The notes beneath the pieces were generated by a model, which was not told where the DNA came from, searched no databases, and saw nothing but the letters and a program-made list of their open reading frames with translations. Positions 19,208-28,707 of a stretch of 64,000 bases of DNA are shown piece by piece. Position 1 is the stretch's first letter, and each line of letters starts with the position of its first letter. Made by a program: the position numbers and the translations under genes. The stretch is from Pseudomonadota bacterium (GTDB taxonomy: Bacteria; Pseudomonadota; Alphaproteobacteria; Rhodobacterales; Rhodobacteraceae), in assembly GCA_963205235.1 (NCBI GenBank), contig CAUJIP010000116.1, forward strand, positions 62,001-126,000. Direction: 5' to 3'.

Positions 19208-19813
19208 ATGGCTACGAATCTTCGCGAAGAGCTGAAGGCCAAGAAGCAGGCCTATGTGCAGGACGAGATCATCGCGGCGGCGGCACGGCTGTTTGCCGAA
19301 CGCGGCATCCGGGCGGTGACGATCGACGACATCGCCTCCAGCCTCGGCTACACGAAATCGGTCGTCTACTATTACTTCAAGAACAAGAATCAGGTGTTGT
19401 GGGAGATCTTCAACCGCATCCACGAGGCTTGGCTTTCCGACATGCAGGTCATCGTGGCGCAGGACATCCCGCCCGACCAGAAACTGGCCGCCCTGATCCG
19501 CCAGCATGCGCTGAACGTGATGGACCGGACCGAGTGGACGGCGATCTTCTTCCGCGACCAGTCCGAACTGACCGAGGCGCAGCAGGCCACCGTGGCCGAA
19601 CGCAAGCGGACATTCGACCGCAATTTCCGCGATACCTATATGGCGGGCGTCAAGGCCGGGATGTTCAAGGACATCCCCGCCGCAGTCATCGCCAGCGGCA
19701 TTGTCGGCATGTGCAACCAGACGCATGTCTGGTTCAAGAAGGGCAAGGGGCTGTCGGCCGCCGATATCGCCGACCATTTCACCAGCATCATACTGGACGG
19801 CTGCCGCGCCTAA
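19208..19813 (+). CDS. TetR/AcrR family transcriptional regulator
   Basis: This 201-aa protein has an N-terminal TetR helix-turn-helix (about residues 18-62: AAARLFAERGIRAVTIDDIASSLGYTKSVVYYYF, split here by normal helices) and an all-helical ligand domain with a TetR_C-like pattern. Many relatives repress acyl-CoA catabolism genes and release DNA on binding an acyl-CoA or aromatic ligand. It is central to the cluster and overlaps the convergent amidase gene by 4 bp. It is the best candidate to bind the ATAC-N6-GTAT sites at 9.6, 18.2, 19.0 and 27.7-27.8 kb (inference). Confidence 0.9.
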   Translation: MATNLREELKAKKQAYVQDEIIAAAARLFAERGIRAVTIDDIASSLGYTKSVVYYYFKNKNQVLWEIFNRIHEAWLSDMQVIVAQDIPPDQKLAALIRQHALNVMDRTEWTAIFFRDQSELTEAQQATVAERKRTFDRNFRDTYMAGVKAGMFKDIPAAVIASGIVGMCNQTHVWFKKGKGLSAADIADHFTSIILDGCRA

Positions 19814-21246
19814 GTCGAAAGCTTCGCGTAGCGCTGAACCCAGGGGACGGCGCGTTCGATCTGGGCGGAAAGCCGCAGGATGGTATCCTCGGCGCCGAAC
19901 CGGCCGATCAGCTGCACCCCCACAGGCAACCCCTGCGCCGTCCAGTGCAGCGGCAGGCTGGCGGCGGGCTGGCCCGAGGCGTTGATGATCGCAAGGAACG
20001 CGGTATAGCGGCTTGCCTTGCGGCGGAAGCTTTCGAAATCCCCAGCCATCGACAGGGTGCCCAGCGGGGCTGGCAGCTGCGTCAGCGTGGGTGTCAGGAT
20101 GACGTCGCAATCCTGCATGTACAGCGCCATCTGCCGTGCGATGCCGTGGAACCGGGTGATCGCCAGGGCATAGGCCTCGGCGCCAAGACGGGTGCCCCGG
20201 TGATAGGCGTCAAGGATAGCAGGCTCCAGCAAGTCGCGCAGGTCGGGGGCGGGCTTGTTCAACAGGAAGCCGTTCACCGTCATCGCCACGCTGGCGCACA
20301 TCACGTCGATGATGGCACCGATGAAGGCCGCATACTTGATCGGCGGCGGCGCTTGCCGCACCACCTGATGGCCAAGGCCGACCAGCACCTGTTCGGCGCG
20401 GTCCACGGCGATCAGGCATTCGGGCGCGATCTCGATACCGTCCCAGGCCTCGGTCCAGGCGGCGATGCGCAGCGGGCGGTCGAACGGCAGGTCCAGCCGC
20501 GCCAGATAGGATTCGGGCCGCGAAGGTGCAGCGTAGGGCTGGCCCAGCTCCATCCCGGCGATGCCGTCCATCGCTGCGGCGGTGTCGCGCACGGTGCGGG
20601 TCAAGACCCCGTCCACCGCCAGCCCGCCCCACCCCTCACCACGCTGCGGGCCATAGGGCACCAGCCCGCGTGAGGGTTTCAGCCCATAAACCCCGCAACA
20701 TGCCGCCGGAATGCGGATCGACCCCCCGCCGTCGCTGCCATGGGCAATCGGCACCATCCCGGTCGCCACGGCAACCGCCGCGCCGCCGCTGGATCCGCCG
20801 CTGGATCGTGTCAGGTCCCAGGGGTTGCGCGTCGGGCCGCCGTTCTGCACCGCCTCGGTTGTGGGGGCCATGCAGAATTCCGGCACGGTCGTGCGGCCAA
20901 AGGGCAGGAAGCCATCGGCCAGAAACCGGGTCTGCAAGGTCGCGTCGATGGTCGAGGTCATGGCCCCGAACAGCCGCGATCCAACCGAGGACGGCAGGAA
21001 GGTGGAGGCAAGGCCGGAATCCTTCAACAGGAACGGCAGCGCGCCGAACTGTCCCTTCAGCTCAGCAGTCCGCGCCCGGTCAAGCGCCTCATCGCCCTTC
21101 ATATAGCACAGGGCATTCAACGGTGGATTGCGCGCCTCGGCCAGACGCAGCGCGCAATCCATCAGTTCGACGGCCCGGACTTCGCCTTGCCGCAACAGGT
21201 CAGCCAATGCCAGACCGTCAAGCTTCTCGTATTCGTCGCTGCGCAT
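19810..21246 (-). CDS. amidase (amidase signature family)
   Basis: This 478-aa amidase-signature enzyme has the complete Ser-cisSer-Lys triad: Lys75 in PFLLKDSG, Ser152 in GSSGGAA and Ser176 in GGSIRIP, with the usual 24-residue spacing between the serines. It hydrolyses a C-N amide bond in the cytoplasm. It is the last gene of the RidA operon and follows the acyl-CoA ligase gene by 6 bp. A hydrolase-then-ligase order would release and activate an acid. Glutamyl-tRNA amidotransferase function is unlikely as gatB/gatC are absent. Confidence 0.92.
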   Translation of the reverse strand: MRSDEYEKLDGLALADLLRQGEVRAVELMDCALRLAEARNPPLNALCYMKGDEALDRARTAELKGQFGALPFLLKDSGLASTFLPSSVGSRLFGAMTSTIDATLQTRFLADGFLPFGRTTVPEFCMAPTTEAVQNGGPTRNPWDLTRSSGGSSGGAAVAVATGMVPIAHGSDGGGSIRIPAACCGVYGLKPSRGLVPYGPQRGEGWGGLAVDGVLTRTVRDTAAAMDGIAGMELGQPYAAPSRPESYLARLDLPFDRPLRIAAWTEAWDGIEIAPECLIAVDRAEQVLVGLGHQVVRQAPPPIKYAAFIGAIIDVMCASVAMTVNGFLLNKPAPDLRDLLEPAILDAYHRGTRLGAEAYALAITRFHGIARQMALYMQDCDVILTPTLTQLPAPLGTLSMAGDFESFRRKASRYTAFLAIINASGQPAASLPLHWTAQGLPVGVQLIGRFGAEDTILRLSAQIERAVPWVQRYAKLST

Positions 21247-21252
21247 GGCCGG

Positions 21253-22773
21253 TCAAACCTGCCCTGCCGCAGCAAGCCGACGCGCCAGCGCGGCCTTGTC
21301 GATCTTGCCGGTCTTGCCGATGGGCAGGCTGGTTTCAAACAGATAGCGCCGCGGCACCTTGAAATCCGACAGCACCCGCGCGGCATGTGCTTCCAGCATC
21401 TCGGCAGAAACGGAAGACCCCGCCCGCAGAACCACAAAGGCGACCGGCACCTCGCCAAAGATTCGGTCGGGGCAGCCGACCACGGCCACGTCCTGCACGG
21501 CGGGGTGGCTTGCCAGCGCCTCTTCAACCTCGGCGGGCGAGATGTTGGCACCACCGCGGATGATGATGTCCTTGATGCGGCCAGTGATGAAATAGTTGCC
21601 GTCGGCATCGCGGCGGCCCAGATCGCCGGTGCGGAACAGATCGCCGACAAAGGCACTGGCGGTCTGCTCTGGCGCGTTCAGATAGCCCTGCATGGTGGCG
21701 GCGGCCCGGACCAGGATTTCGCCCTCTTCCCCCGGCGCGCAGTCGGTGCCATCGGGCCGCACGATCCGCACCTTCAGACCCGGCGCGGCCTTGCCCACCG
21801 CGCCTTCGGGCAGCGGGCGCGGATCATTGGCCAAGCGCCCGAAGACCGGGGTGGATTCCGTCATCGCGTAATAGTTCTGCAGGTCGGTCCCGAAGCGGGC
21901 GCTGAACCGTTGCCGGGTTTCCGCAGCCAGTGGCGCGCCCGCGCAGACCATGACCCGCACATGGCCAAGGTCGTAAGTCAGGTCCCGCTGCTCGCAATAG
22001 TCCAGCATCATCGAGAACATCGTCGGCACGCCGTGAAAGACGGTGACTCGATGGGCGACAAAAGCCTCCAGCACATCGCGCGGGTGAAAGCGCGGCAGGA
22101 TGACGACCGTGCCGCCGGATTGCAGACCGACAGCGGCGGCGGTGGACAAGCCATACAGATAGCCCAGCGGCAGCGCGACCAGCGTGATGTCACTTGCGCC
22201 AAGACCCCACATCTCGGCCAGCGCGCGGGGGGCCGCCGTCTGCGCGGCATGGTCCAGCACGATGGCCTTGGGCGTGCCAGTGGTGCCCGACGTGTAGATG
22301 ATCAGAAACCGGTCCTCGGGGCGCACATCGACGACTGGCAGCGGATCAAGGTCAGGGGTCGGTTCGCGCAGTACGTCCAGCGGGATCACCCGGCCATCCG
22401 GCACGGCCTCGGCGGCGACAGCGGCCACCGATTGATCGCAAAGCAGAAGGGCCGCCCCGCTGTGCTGGAAGGTATAGGCCACTTCGGCAGGGGTCAGGTT
22501 CGGGTTGACCGGCACGAAGACAGCCCCGATCCGCGCCGCCGCGTAATAGCACAGCATCAGTTCGGGCCGGTTCGGGCTGTAGGCCGCAAAGACCGAACCC
22601 TGACCCAGACCAAAGCCGCGCAGATGCCGAGCCGTGTCCTCGACCAGGGACATGAGGCGGGCGTAGCTGAGGGTTTCGTCGCCAAAGACGATGGCCGGAT
22701 GATCGGGCCGGATGGCGGCGGATTGCTCCAGCGCGGCAAAGACGGTTCGGGCAGGGTCGGCGGATGCGGTCAT
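21253..22773 (-). CDS. AMP-forming acyl-CoA ligase/synthetase
   Basis: This 506-aa ANL-superfamily enzyme has the P-loop IIYTSGTTGTPKA, the YAMTES motif, the TGDLGRRDADGNYF hinge region and a C-terminal catalytic lysine in LPIGKTGKIDK. It activates a carboxylic acid to its CoA ester through an acyl-adenylate. The acid type cannot be told. It sits between a polysaccharide deacetylase-like gene and the amidase gene, with an acyl-CoA dehydrogenase in the same operon. Confidence 0.92.
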   Translation of the reverse strand: MTASADPARTVFAALEQSAAIRPDHPAIVFGDETLSYARLMSLVEDTARHLRGFGLGQGSVFAAYSPNRPELMLCYYAAARIGAVFVPVNPNLTPAEVAYTFQHSGAALLLCDQSVAAVAAEAVPDGRVIPLDVLREPTPDLDPLPVVDVRPEDRFLIIYTSGTTGTPKAIVLDHAAQTAAPRALAEMWGLGASDITLVALPLGYLYGLSTAAAVGLQSGGTVVILPRFHPRDVLEAFVAHRVTVFHGVPTMFSMMLDYCEQRDLTYDLGHVRVMVCAGAPLAAETRQRFSARFGTDLQNYYAMTESTPVFGRLANDPRPLPEGAVGKAAPGLKVRIVRPDGTDCAPGEEGEILVRAAATMQGYLNAPEQTASAFVGDLFRTGDLGRRDADGNYFITGRIKDIIIRGGANISPAEVEEALASHPAVQDVAVVGCPDRIFGEVPVAFVVLRAGSSVSAEMLEAHAARVLSDFKVPRRYLFETSLPIGKTGKIDKAALARRLAAAGQV

Positions 22774-22789
22774 GTGCTTGGTCCGGGGA

Positions 22790-23629
22790 TCAGAGAGGCG
22801 CGGGCAGCCGGTCGTTCTGGCGCCGCGCCTCGGCCTCCAGCGTGCTGAACTGGACGCCGGGCTGCGTCTGCATGTGGTCGATCAGTCGCGACAGCATCTC
22901 GATGCGGGGTCCGCGACCGATGACCTGCGGGTGCATGGTCAGCGTGAAGACGCCGTCCGCCACATGGCGGTGGCAATAGTCGAACTCGTCCCGCCAGCAG
23001 GTGAAGACATGTTCGGTGCCATGCATCCCGCCGAAAAGGGGCCGGTTGGTGAAGGTGAAATAGGGATAGTCGTCCAGCTCCCAGGAGACCGGCATCTCGA
23101 TCAGCCGGGTGGTCTGCCCGGGGGTGAAAAGCTCTTCGTCGATCCGGTCGCCCTGCCGGGCGCGATACGGGGTGAAGTCATCGGCCATCATGCTGCTGTC
23201 ATAAAGAAAGCCGCGTTCCGTCAAGATGCCGACCGAGGCCGACGACAGATCCCACGCCGGAGAGCGATAGCCGACCGGCCGGAACCCGGACCCCAGCACG
23301 CCCTGCAGCTTGACGATGGATGCATCCAGCAGCCGGGCCTCTTCGGCGGGGTCAACGCCGATGGGGCTTTCGTGACAAAACCCATGCGCGCCGATCTCAT
23401 GCCCCTCGTCCAGAATGCGGCGGGTCTGGTCCGGGTAGGACGCTGCCGTATGGGCCGGCACGAAGAAGGTGGCCTTCACCCCCTTGTCGCGCAACAGGCC
23501 CAGCACCCGGCCCAGCCCCACGTTGGCACCGTATTCCCCGCGCGACACCGGCGTCGCCGAGGTCTGGCGAAACGTGCTGACCCACAAGGAAACGGCATCG
23601 AAATCAAAGGTCAGGCAGACCATGGTCAT
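22790..23629 (-). CDS. polysaccharide deacetylase-like amidohydrolase, cytosolic
   Basis: This 279-aa NodB-fold protein has the metal-binding TFDFD (Asp9/Asp11) and HxxxH (His82, His86 in GAHGFCHES) motifs. No signal peptide or membrane anchor is present, unlike cell-wall deacetylases. It most resembles the PuuE/allantoinase-like branch, which hydrolyses small cyclic or acylated amides. In an operon with an amidase, CoA ligase and acyl-CoA dehydrogenase, a role on a small N-acyl compound is more likely than on a polymer (inference). It overlaps the acyl-CoA dehydrogenase gene by 4 bp. Confidence 0.88.
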   Translation of the reverse strand: MTMVCLTFDFDAVSLWVSTFRQTSATPVSRGEYGANVGLGRVLGLLRDKGVKATFFVPAHTAASYPDQTRRILDEGHEIGAHGFCHESPIGVDPAEEARLLDASIVKLQGVLGSGFRPVGYRSPAWDLSSASVGILTERGFLYDSSMMADDFTPYRARQGDRIDEELFTPGQTTRLIEMPVSWELDDYPYFTFTNRPLFGGMHGTEHVFTCWRDEFDYCHRHVADGVFTLTMHPQVIGRGPRIEMLSRLIDHMQTQPGVQFSTLEAEARRQNDRLPAPL

Positions 23630-24807
23630 GGCAGCAATCCCAGATAGTCCATTTCCTCATCGCCCTGCATCCGGCGCGAGATCACCAGCCGGTTGATGTC
23701 GTTCGTCCCCTCGCCAATGGTGTAAAGCAGGGCCTCGCGGTGCAGGCGCTCCACCGTGTAATCCTGGACATAGCCCGCGCCGCCGTGGACGACGACCGCC
23801 TCATGCGCCACCGCCAGCGCCTCGTCCGAGGCGTGCATCTTGGCCATCGCCGAGATCATGTCGCAGCGACCACCGCTCTGTTTGATGCGGGCCGCCTCGC
23901 GGATGATCAGCCGCGCAGTGACCAGCCGGGTTGCCATGTTGGCCAACTTCAGCTGGATCGCCTGATGCTGGTTGATCGGCACGCCAAAGGCCCGGCGTTC
24001 AGCGGCATAGCGCTTTGCTTCCGACAAGGCATTGGCCGCAAGGCCCACGGCACTTGCTGCAATGGCGATGCGCCCGATTTCCAGCACTTCCATCAACTGC
24101 GCAAAGCCTTTGCCTTCGACCCCGCCCAACAGGTCGGCCATGGTCAGCGGCACCGCGTCCATCTCGATCTGGACGGTATCGACCAGCCCGAAGCCGGTCT
24201 TGTGAAAGGTCGTGGTCTGGCTGATCCCCGACCGCGACCTTTCCACCAGAAACAGCCCGAAACGTGGACGGGTGCCCGGTTCGGCCTGCGGCAGACGGGC
24301 CAGCGTCAGGAACAAGGTCGCCTTTGCTCCATTCGTCACATAAGTCTTCGAGGCGGTCAGCGCATAGCCACCCGCCTGCGCAACCACGGCCCCCCGGATC
24401 GCCTGCAGGTCTGACCCGCCGCTCGGTTCGGTCAGGCAAAGGGAACCGCGATGCTCGCCACTGGCCAGACCCGGCAGGTAACGCGCCTTCTGGTCGTCGG
24501 TGCCATGGGAGGCGATGGCATAGGCCACCGTGCTGTGGCTGTTGACATAGGCCGCCAGCGTCGTCCAGCCGCGCGACAGGACCTCCATCATCGCAGTCAG
24601 CGCCGGCACGCTGAGGCCGAGCCCGCCGAACGGCTCCGGCACGGCCATGCCGAACAGGCCAAGCGCCTTCATTTCCGCCACCAGGGCATCGGGATAGACG
24701 CCCTGGCGTTCCAGATCGCTGACATTGGGGCGCACACGTTCCTCGACAAAGCGCGAAACGGCTTCGACAAGCACCCGTTCGTCCCCGGTCAGGTCCTGCA
24801 GGATCAT
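23626..24807 (-). CDS. acyl-CoA dehydrogenase
   Basis: This 393-aa flavoenzyme has the ACD signatures [10 protein letters not shown] (mid-domain), an [12 protein letters not shown] block, and the C-terminal [20 protein letters not shown]. It introduces an alpha,beta double bond into an acyl-CoA and passes electrons to ETF. ATG 24807 overlaps the SDR gene stop by 4 bp; the open frame extends upstream only inside that gene. The enoyl-CoA formed could feed the MaoC-type hydratases of this cluster. Confidence 0.92.
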   Translation of the reverse strand: MILQDLTGDERVLVEAVSRFVEERVRPNVSDLERQGVYPDALVAEMKALGLFGMAVPEPFGGLGLSVPALTAMMEVLSRGWTTLAAYVNSHSTVAYAIASHGTDDQKARYLPGLASGEHRGSLCLTEPSGGSDLQAIRGAVVAQAGGYALTASKTYVTNGAKATLFLTLARLPQAEPGTRPRFGLFLVERSRSGISQTTTFHKTGFGLVDTVQIEMDAVPLTMADLLGGVEGKGFAQLMEVLEIGRIAIAASAVGLAANALSEAKRYAAERRAFGVPINQHQAIQLKLANMATRLVTARLIIREAARIKQSGGRCDMISAMAKMHASDEALAVAHEAVVVHGGAGYVQDYTVERLHREALLYTIGEGTNDINRLVISRRMQGDEEMDYLGLLP

Positions 24808-25592
24808 TTCGCCGTCCACCCGCCGTCGGCGGTAAAACACTCGCCGGTGACATAGCTTGCGTCGCCGCTGAGGAGGAAGGCGATGATCCCGGCCATCTCG
24901 TCCGGCTTGCCCTTGCGCTGCATCGGCACCGCGCGCTTGACCCAGTCGGGGTCGGCCCCGACACCCGCCATCGGCGGCGCATCCTTGCCCAGAAGACGCT
25001 GCGAGTTCGCCCGCACATTGGTCTCGATCGCGCCGGGGCAGATCGCGTTCACGGTCACGCCGTCCTTGGCATAGTAGCAGCCCAGATGCTTGGTCAGCCC
25101 GACCACGGCATGTTTGGACGCGGTATAGGACGCCCCGTCCGCCATCCCGACCAGACCGCCGATCGAGGCGACGTTGACGATGCGGCCCCGTCCTGCGGGC
25201 ACCATGTGGCGCAGCGCGGCGCGACAGGCCAGAAAGGTGCCGCGCGTGTTCACGTCCATGATGTGGTCCCACAGCGCATCGGTGGTGTCGATGCCGCTAG
25301 CAAAGCCGTCGAACACGGCAGCCGAGCAGATCAGCCCATCGATCCGCCCGTGATCACGCACCGCGCCGTCGACCAAAGCGTCGACCTGATCGGTCTTGCG
25401 CACGTCCGTGCGGTGAAACTCGGCCCGGCCCCCCGCATCGCGCACCGCCTTGACGGTTGCGGCACCCTCTTCCTCCAGAATGCCGCCGATGACGACGATT
25501 GCGCCCTGCTCAGCCAGCCGCAGCACTGCCGCCCGGCCGATTCCGGTCTCGCCGCCGGTGATGACGATGACGCGCCCCTTGTGTTCCGACAT
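24804..25592 (-). CDS. short-chain dehydrogenase/reductase (SDR)
   Basis: This 262-aa classical SDR has the cofactor motif TGGETGIG near residue 12, a catalytic [11 protein letters not shown] (Tyr-x3-Lys) and an NVASIGG segment. ATG 25592 has AGGAGAG just upstream. It is fourth-last in the RidA operon, next to the acyl-CoA dehydrogenase gene, which suits oxidation of a 3-hydroxyacyl-CoA or a hydroxy intermediate. The substrate is unknown. Confidence 0.9.
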   Translation of the reverse strand: MSEHKGRVIVITGGETGIGRAAVLRLAEQGAIVVIGGILEEEGAATVKAVRDAGGRAEFHRTDVRKTDQVDALVDGAVRDHGRIDGLICSAAVFDGFASGIDTTDALWDHIMDVNTRGTFLACRAALRHMVPAGRGRIVNVASIGGLVGMADGASYTASKHAVVGLTKHLGCYYAKDGVTVNAICPGAIETNVRANSQRLLGKDAPPMAGVGADPDWVKRAVPMQRKGKPDEMAGIIAFLLSGDASYVTGECFTADGGWTAK

Positions 25593-25624
25593 CTTGCTCT
25601 CTCCTGTGTGGTGGCTGACCGGTT

Positions 25625-27235
25625 TCAGCGCAAACGCGCTGCCGGGAATTTTCGCCCAAGATCCGAAAGGATCTCGCGCGCTGCATTGTGGCCGGGAACC
25701 CCGGTGACCCCGCCGCCGGGGTGGCAGGCCGCGCCGCAAAGATACATGTTCCGAACCGGAGTCCGGTAGTCGGCATAATGCGCGATGGGGCGGCGGAAGA
25801 AGACCTGATCCAGGCTCATCTCGCCGTGATGGACATGGCCGCCGGTCATGGCGAACATCGCCTCGATGTCGGGCGGTGTCAGGATCTGCGCCTGCAGCAC
25901 GTCCTTGTCAAAGCCCGGCGCATAGCGGGTGATCTGCGCCAGCACGATGTCCAGCAGTTCCTGCCGGGTTTCGTCGGTCCATTCGCGACCCTTCAGCTTA
26001 TAGGGAACGTGGCCGCCCATGATCTGCACGACATGCTGTCCTTCGGGGGCCACGGTCGGGTCAAAGGCGCTGGGCGTGGTGATCCACAGATAGGGACGCC
26101 GCGACATCTCGCCGCCGCGCGCCATGGCGAAGGCTTCTTCCAACTCGTCCATGTTTTCCGCCAGCGTGACCGAACCGGGGTTCGGCTCGTTCAGGTGGCG
26201 GGCGTCATAGGCGGCCCAGCGCGGCAGCGCCTTGGTCGCAAGGTTGATCTTGAACGCGATGGAATCGGTCCGGTGGCGATCGATCTGTCCCACCACCTCG
26301 TCGGTCAGATGCTCTTTTCCGATCAGGTCAAGATAGGTGATCTTCGCCCCCGTGTTCGAGATCACGACCCCCGCCTCGATCCGGCGACCGTCATCCAGGA
26401 TTACCCCGCAGGCCTTGCCGTCGCGGATATCGACCCGTGCCACCGAATGGCCGGTAATCAACTCGGCCCCGGCCTTGCTGGCGACCCGCCACAGCGCGTC
26501 GGAAATCGCGCCCATGCCGCCCTTGACCAGTCCGCCACCGCCCGCAGCCGTGGTGTTGTCGCGCATCAGCGGCCGCGCCAGCACATAGGCCGATCCCGGC
26601 GACTTCGGGCTGATCACCCCCGCCGCGCCCGAGGCATAGCTGCCAAGGATCGTCAGCATCTGGTCGCTTTCGAACCAGCGGCGCAGATAGTCGTGGGCGC
26701 TGAGCGTCAGCAGATCCCAAAGGTCATAGACCCGCTTGCCGATGTCCTTCATCCGCCAGGCCACGGCCATCGTCTTGGCGATGTCCTTGACGCGCTTGGT
26801 CGTCGGATCGACCGGGGTTTCGAACAGCAAGCGCCGCACGAAGGGAATCAGGTCGGCCATATGGGCCACGAACTTCGGATAGGCCGCCGCATCGCGCTCC
26901 GAGAACTGGGCGACCTCGCGCAGGAACTGCGCCTCGTCGATGAAATAGACCAGGCTGCGCCCGTCCTCGAACGGGTGGAACGACGGGGGCACGGTGATGA
27001 CCTCGACGCCGTTGTTCATCAGATCAAGGTCCAGCATGATCTTGGGCTGCAACAGCGACATCCAGTACGACGCGACCGAGACCTTGAAGCCCGGCCAGAC
27101 CTCGCGGGTGATGGCCGCCCCCCCGACAAAGGGCTGGCGTTCCACCAGGCAGACCTTGACACCGGCCTTGGCCAGATAGGCGGCGCAGACCAGTCCGTTA
27201 TGACCGGCGCCGATGATGACAGCATCGTATTTCAT
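25625..27235 (-). CDS. phytoene-dehydrogenase-like FAD oxidoreductase (PYROXD2-type)
   Basis: This 536-aa protein has an N-terminal FAD motif ([21 protein letters not shown]) and a C-terminal [22 protein letters not shown]-closing segment. This is the layout of the phytoene desaturase/PYROXD2 family, whose bacterial members usually have unknown substrates. No carotenoid genes are nearby, so pigment synthesis is unlikely. It is second in the operon, 16 bp after RidA. An amine or acyl-amide oxidation producing an imine that RidA could remove is possible (inference). Confidence 0.88.
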   Translation of the reverse strand: MKYDAVIIGAGHNGLVCAAYLAKAGVKVCLVERQPFVGGAAITREVWPGFKVSVASYWMSLLQPKIMLDLDLMNNGVEVITVPPSFHPFEDGRSLVYFIDEAQFLREVAQFSERDAAAYPKFVAHMADLIPFVRRLLFETPVDPTTKRVKDIAKTMAVAWRMKDIGKRVYDLWDLLTLSAHDYLRRWFESDQMLTILGSYASGAAGVISPKSPGSAYVLARPLMRDNTTAAGGGGLVKGGMGAISDALWRVASKAGAELITGHSVARVDIRDGKACGVILDDGRRIEAGVVISNTGAKITYLDLIGKEHLTDEVVGQIDRHRTDSIAFKINLATKALPRWAAYDARHLNEPNPGSVTLAENMDELEEAFAMARGGEMSRRPYLWITTPSAFDPTVAPEGQHVVQIMGGHVPYKLKGREWTDETRQELLDIVLAQITRYAPGFDKDVLQAQILTPPDIEAMFAMTGGHVHHGEMSLDQVFFRRPIAHYADYRTPVRNMYLCGAACHPGGGVTGVPGHNAAREILSDLGRKFPAARLR

Positions 27236-27251
27236 CGCTGGCTTTCCTTGC

Positions 27252-27641
27252 TTACGGCGCGATTGCAATCACTTCGGACTCGACCAGAAGCCGGTCGTCA
27301 TAAAGACCGGCCTGAACCATCACGCTGGCGGGCGGGCAGTCGGCGTTGAAATAGCGCAGCCGCACGGCGCGGAAGGTCGCCATGAACTCGGGGTCGTAAG
27401 ACTTGATGTAGCTGGTCATTCGGGCGACGTGCGCGAAGGTCAGGCCCGCTTCGGCCAGGGTCCGCTTCAGGTTTTCGAACAGGGCGACGACCTGATCCTC
27501 GACCGAACTGGTCACAGGATTACCATCAGGTCCGGTGCCGACATGCCCAGTGCTGACCAGAACGCCGCGCTCGCGGTCGATCACGGCCATCGACACGCCG
27601 GGCCATTTTGCTTCCGGGGGATTCAGAGCGGAAAGGGTCAT
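27252..27641 (-). CDS. RidA/YjgF-like protein without the canonical arginine
   Basis: This 129-aa protein has the RidA fold pattern (GVLVSTGHVGTG, LAEAGLTFAHVARMTSYI). RidA enzymes hydrolyse reactive enamines/imines released by PLP and FAD enzymes. The usual P-A-R-S segment with the catalytic arginine reads P-P-A-S here, so it would belong to the Rid groups lacking imine deaminase activity. ATG 27641 is chosen because the open frame upstream runs through promoter sequence. It is first in a seven-gene operon under site D. Confidence 0.82.
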   Translation of the reverse strand: MTLSALNPPEAKWPGVSMAVIDRERGVLVSTGHVGTGPDGNPVTSSVEDQVVALFENLKRTLAEAGLTFAHVARMTSYIKSYDPEFMATFRAVRLRYFNADCPPASVMVQAGLYDDRLLVESEVIAIAP

Positions 27642-27707
27642 CTGGCCTCCATGCCGTGCTATCGGGTTCCTGGCGCCACGGGATCGGGCGCTGCGGAATA
27701 GAGACTC

Positions 27708-27737
27708 ACGATACAGATAAAAATACTCATTGGTCAA
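27708..27737 (-). promoter_or_regulatory. promoter with operator-like site D for the RidA operon
   Basis: Minus-strand -35 TTGACC (plus 27732-27737) and -10 TATCGT (27708-27713) with 18 bp spacing. Inside it lies ATAC-TCATTG-GTCA (27723-27736), a 6-of-8 match to the ATAC-N6-GTAT repeat of sites A, B and F. Confidence 0.45.
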
Positions 27738-27783
27738 TATTGGGTTTCGACAGTTTTCCGCGCGCCGCCTGGATGGAGAAATG

Positions 27784-27830
27784 TTGACTGCGTCGGTAAA
27801 TTCGACTACTTGGTATGCTTATCAGGTAGT
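27784..27830 (+). promoter_or_regulatory. promoter with operator-like site E for the second racemase operon
   Basis: A -35 TTGACT (27784-27789) is followed 17 bp later by TACTTG (27807-27812). The -10 is embedded in CGAC-TACTTG-GTAT (27803-27816), which closely matches site A. The wider interval 27805-27830 is an imperfect 26-bp palindrome with 10 of 13 positions paired (outer arms ACTAC/GTAGT). Confidence 0.5.
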
Positions 27831-27870
27831 GCCGATCTGGCACCGCCCACCCAGATTCAGGACACAGGCC

Positions 27871-28674
27871 ATGGCGCTCAGGATCAACTTCATCAACCCG
27901 TTCGGCACCACCGCCTATGATGCGCTGATTCACGAAACGCTGTCCTTCTATGCCTCGGAAGGGACCGAACTGGTCATCACCCATCTTGATGCCTGCCCAG
28001 CCGACATGGACTATTTCTACCCCAAGCACTTCGTCGAACTGGCGCTGCTTGACGCGATCAAGTCGGCCGAAGAGCAGGGCTTTGACGCGGTGATCAGCGG
28101 CTGCTGCTATGACCCCGGCGTGATGGTTGCGCGCGAGCTGGTCGACATTCCGGTGATCGGCCCGTTCGAGGCCAGCCTCAACCTTCTGTCTTACTACGGC
28201 CGCACTGCCGTGATCGTCACCGACCACATCAAGGCCGGCAGCCAGATGAAGGACAACGTCAAGCTTTACGGTGCCAGCGACCGGGTGCTGGGCCTTGACG
28301 TCATCAACTGGTATGTCCGCGACATGGTGAACGACACTGCCGCCGTGGCGCGCGACGTGGTCGAGGTGACCGCGCGGTCGATCAAGGCCACCGAGGCCGA
28401 AGCGGTGATCCTGAACTGCACCATCATCGCCGCCTCGTACCAGAAATACCTGATGGAGGGCGGTGCCCCGGCCCCGTTCCCGATCCTGAATCCCAACCTG
28501 ATGGCACTGACCATGGCCGAAAGCATGGCCCGCCTGCGCCAGAAGGGGGCAGCGCAGATCTCGCGGCTGGGCTATTATGGCCAACCGCCGGATGCCCATT
28601 TCCGCGCCGTCACCGAAGGCACTCGCGCCGCCTGGACTGCCGCCCGCCCCACGCTTCTAAAAAGCTTCAAGTAG
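27871..28674 (+). CDS. aspartate/glutamate/hydantoin racemase-like protein (copy 2)
   Basis: This 267-aa paralogue of the protein at 13392 has the same INFINPFG(T)TAYD N-terminus and cysteine motifs SGCCYDPG and LNCTIIAA. ATG 27871 is preferred because the earlier open frame lies in the promoter region. It is followed 33 bp later by the citryl-CoA-lyase-like gene. Two paralogues under the same operator type suggest two related substrates or a heteromeric enzyme. Its direction away from the RidA operon shares a 230-bp divergent control region. Confidence 0.85.
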   Translation: MALRINFINPFGTTAYDALIHETLSFYASEGTELVITHLDACPADMDYFYPKHFVELALLDAIKSAEEQGFDAVISGCCYDPGVMVARELVDIPVIGPFEASLNLLSYYGRTAVIVTDHIKAGSQMKDNVKLYGASDRVLGLDVINWYVRDMVNDTAAVARDVVEVTARSIKATEAEAVILNCTIIAASYQKYLMEGGAPAPFPILNPNLMALTMAESMARLRQKGAAQISRLGYYGQPPDAHFRAVTEGTRAAWTAARPTLLKSFK

Positions 28675-28707
28675 ACCTGTCCGCACCCGGAACCGAAAGG
28701 AAAGACC

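Noticed and set aside
20740-22848. 702-codon plus-strand frame
   Set aside because: Antisense of the amidase and acyl-CoA ligase genes, both of which have complete catalytic motifs.
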